Source of the DNA: Phycisphaerales bacterium
GTDB taxonomy: Bacteria > Planctomycetota > Phycisphaerae > UBA1845
Direction of reading: 5' to 3'
Length of the DNA stretch: 64,000 nt
NCBI GenBank assembly: GCA_020639115.1
Contig: JACKHG010000003.1
Span: 62,001 to 126,000 of the forward strand
Shown: positions 62,825 to 64,000 of the stretch, piece after piece
How positions within the stretch are numbered: position 1 is the first letter of the stretch
Layout of the letters: each line of letters starts with the position of its first letter
Program-made: the position numbers and the translations under genes
The notes under the pieces: model-generated
The model's input: the letters and a program-made list of their open reading frames with translations, nothing else
Told to the model about the DNA's origin: nothing
The model's database searches: none

Positions 62825-64000
62825 ATGGGCTCGGGACACGAACTGTACGTATCTGCATTGGTAGCCCGGAACGCGTCGGAGCGGATGAGCCGGCTCTTCG
62901 GGGCGGAGCACCGCATCGCGACGTGGCGGCGGCTGTGGATCGCACTGGCTGAGGCCCAGCGGGAGTTGGGGCTGCCGATTAAGGCGAAGCAGCTCGCAGC
63001 GCTGAAAAAGGCCGCCCCCCGCATCGACTTCGCGGCGGCGGGTCGGTACGAGGCCAAGCTCCGGCACGACGTGATGGCCCACCTGCACACCTTCGGGGAC
63101 GCGGCTCCGGAGGCGCGGGGCATCCTGCACCTCGGGGCGACGAGCTGCGACATCGTGGACAACGCGGACCTCGTGATCATGCGCGATGCGCTGCGGCTGA
63201 TCGCCGAGTGGCTCGCGGCGTGCATCGACCGGCTCGGGGCGTTCGCGCGGAAGCATCGGGCGCTGCCGGCGCTGGGGTTCACACACTATCAGCCGGCGCA
63301 GCTCACGACCGTCGGCAAGCGCGCGACGCTGTGGTGCTGGGATTTCATCCGCGATCTCGAGGAGGTTGAGGCGCGGATCGCGGCGCTGCGGTTCCGCGGG
63401 GTGAAGGGCGCCACCGGAACGCAGGCGAGCTTTCTGGCGCTCTTCGACGGCGACGCCGCGAAGGTCGAGCGGCTCGAGAAGCTCGTGGCCAAGGCGTTCG
63501 ACTTCAAGCTGATCGAGCCGGTGACCGGGCAGACCTACTCGCGGAAGGTGGACGCCCAGGTGGCCGCTGCCCTCGCGGGGATTGCCCAGAGCGTGCACAA
63601 GGTCGCGAACGACATGCGCCTGCTGGGTAATCTCAAGGAGGTCGAGGAGCCGGTCGAGGCGGGGCAGGTGGGATCGAGTGCGATGGCCTACAAGCGCAAC
63701 CCGATGCGGATGGAGCGGGCGACGGGGCTGGCGCGGCTCGTGCTGTCGCTGGCGACGAGTCCGCAGATGACGGCCGCGGAGCAGTGGTTCGAGCGGACGC
63801 TGGACGACTCGGCCAACAAGCGGGTGAGCGTTCCGGAGCTCTTTCTGGCGACGGAGGGGATGCTGCGGCTCGTGCACAACGTCGCGGGCGGCATGGTGGT
63901 TTATCCACAGGTGATCGCGGCGCGGGTGGCGGCGGAACTGCCCTTCATCGCCACCGAGAACGTGATGATGGCCGCGGCCAAGGCCGGGTGGGACCGGCAG
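62825..64000 (+). CDS. purB: Adenylosuccinate lyase (purB), truncated by the window end
   Basis: The 392 residues visible continue past the window. The fumarase/aspartase superfamily signature is GSSAMAYKRNPMRMER, where the SSxMxxKxN motif is conserved (Ala replaces the Pro seen in many members). The enzyme splits adenylosuccinate to AMP and SAICAR to AICAR in purine synthesis, releasing fumarate. The signature and flanking sequence (RKVDAQVAAALAGIAQS) resemble the eukaryotic-type ADSL group. AAGGGGG lies 4 bases before ATG 62825. The gene is divergent from the PPIase lipoprotein gene. Confidence 0.95.
   Translation, partial: MGSGHELYVSALVARNASERMSRLFGAEHRIATWRRLWIALAEAQRELGLPIKAKQLAALKKAAPRIDFAAAGRYEAKLRHDVMAHLHTFGDAAPEARGILHLGATSCDIVDNADLVIMRDALRLIAEWLAACIDRLGAFARKHRALPALGFTHYQPAQLTTVGKRATLWCWDFIRDLEEVEARIAALRFRGVKGATGTQASFLALFDGDAAKVERLEKLVAKAFDFKLIEPVTGQTYSRKVDAQVAAALAGIAQSVHKVANDMRLLGNLKEVEEPVEAGQVGSSAMAYKRNPMRMERATGLARLVLSLATSPQMTAAEQWFERTLDDSANKRVSVPELFLATEGMLRLVHNVAGGMVVYPQVIAARVAAELPFIATENVMMAAAKAGWDRQ

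Noticed and set aside
62753..63877. Minus-strand open frame opposite purB
   Set aside because: Antisense of a clear adenylosuccinate lyase.

Overview
The window is high-GC bacterial DNA that points to a planctomycete, probably Phycisphaerae-like. The 16S rRNA gene carries the exact 18-base target of the planctomycete probe EUB338-II (31608-31625). There is no 23S, 5S or tRNA gene next to it. The protein set fits: dockerin-like Asp-rich repeats on secreted proteins, a PEP-CTERM protein, an ECF sigma factor overlapping a Ser/Thr kinase-TPR gene, and C-terminal CGYDLRG-type zinc ribbons. The class is an inference; the phylum is well supported.

Layout. 1-9.8 kb: NapH-like ferredoxin fused to TPRs, a coiled-coil protein, a pseudopilin-like LamG protein, a secreted GH13 amylase with dockerin, a methyltransferase and a Na/Ca exchanger. 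9.8-24.7 kb: AtoE-type transporter, M48 peptidase, eukaryote-type citrate synthase, kinase/ECF pair, a GT-C double glycosyltransferase, a trans-sulfuration enzyme, a PQQ-repeat protein and a UVR-motif protein. 25.3-30.7 kb: PilT, a membrane-tethered PilB/GspE homologue that has lost its ATPase residues, a CvpA-like protein and a zinc-ribbon membrane protein. 30.7-33 kb: the isolated 16S gene with two consensus-like promoters, boxA, a possible processing stem and a strong terminator. 33-47.7 kb: exported proteins (pentein-fold deiminase relative, ASST-like, subtilase, HEAT, alpha/beta hydrolase with dockerin, PEP-CTERM, a 1122-residue Cys-rich repeat protein). 48-53.4 kb: mostly unknown genes, two of them resembling immunity-type proteins. 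53.5-64 kb: a selenocysteine tRNA, two chemoreceptors (one with a c-type heme motif), prfB with its programmed frameshift, a lipoprotein with two cyclophilin domains plus a Kelch-like region, and the start of purB.

The most unusual items are: the degenerate secretion ATPase beside PilT; a recurring arrangement in which a -10 box lies exactly 7 bases before an ATG (three genes), suggesting leaderless mRNAs; the tRNA-Sec with a 7+6 rather than 8+5 acceptor/T stack; the fused GT-C enzyme; a nested rod-like structure at 23939-24044; and clustered operator-like repeats before pilT. Most genes otherwise have Shine-Dalgarno sites matching the 16S 3' end. No CRISPR array, insertion sequence, integrase or phage module was seen.
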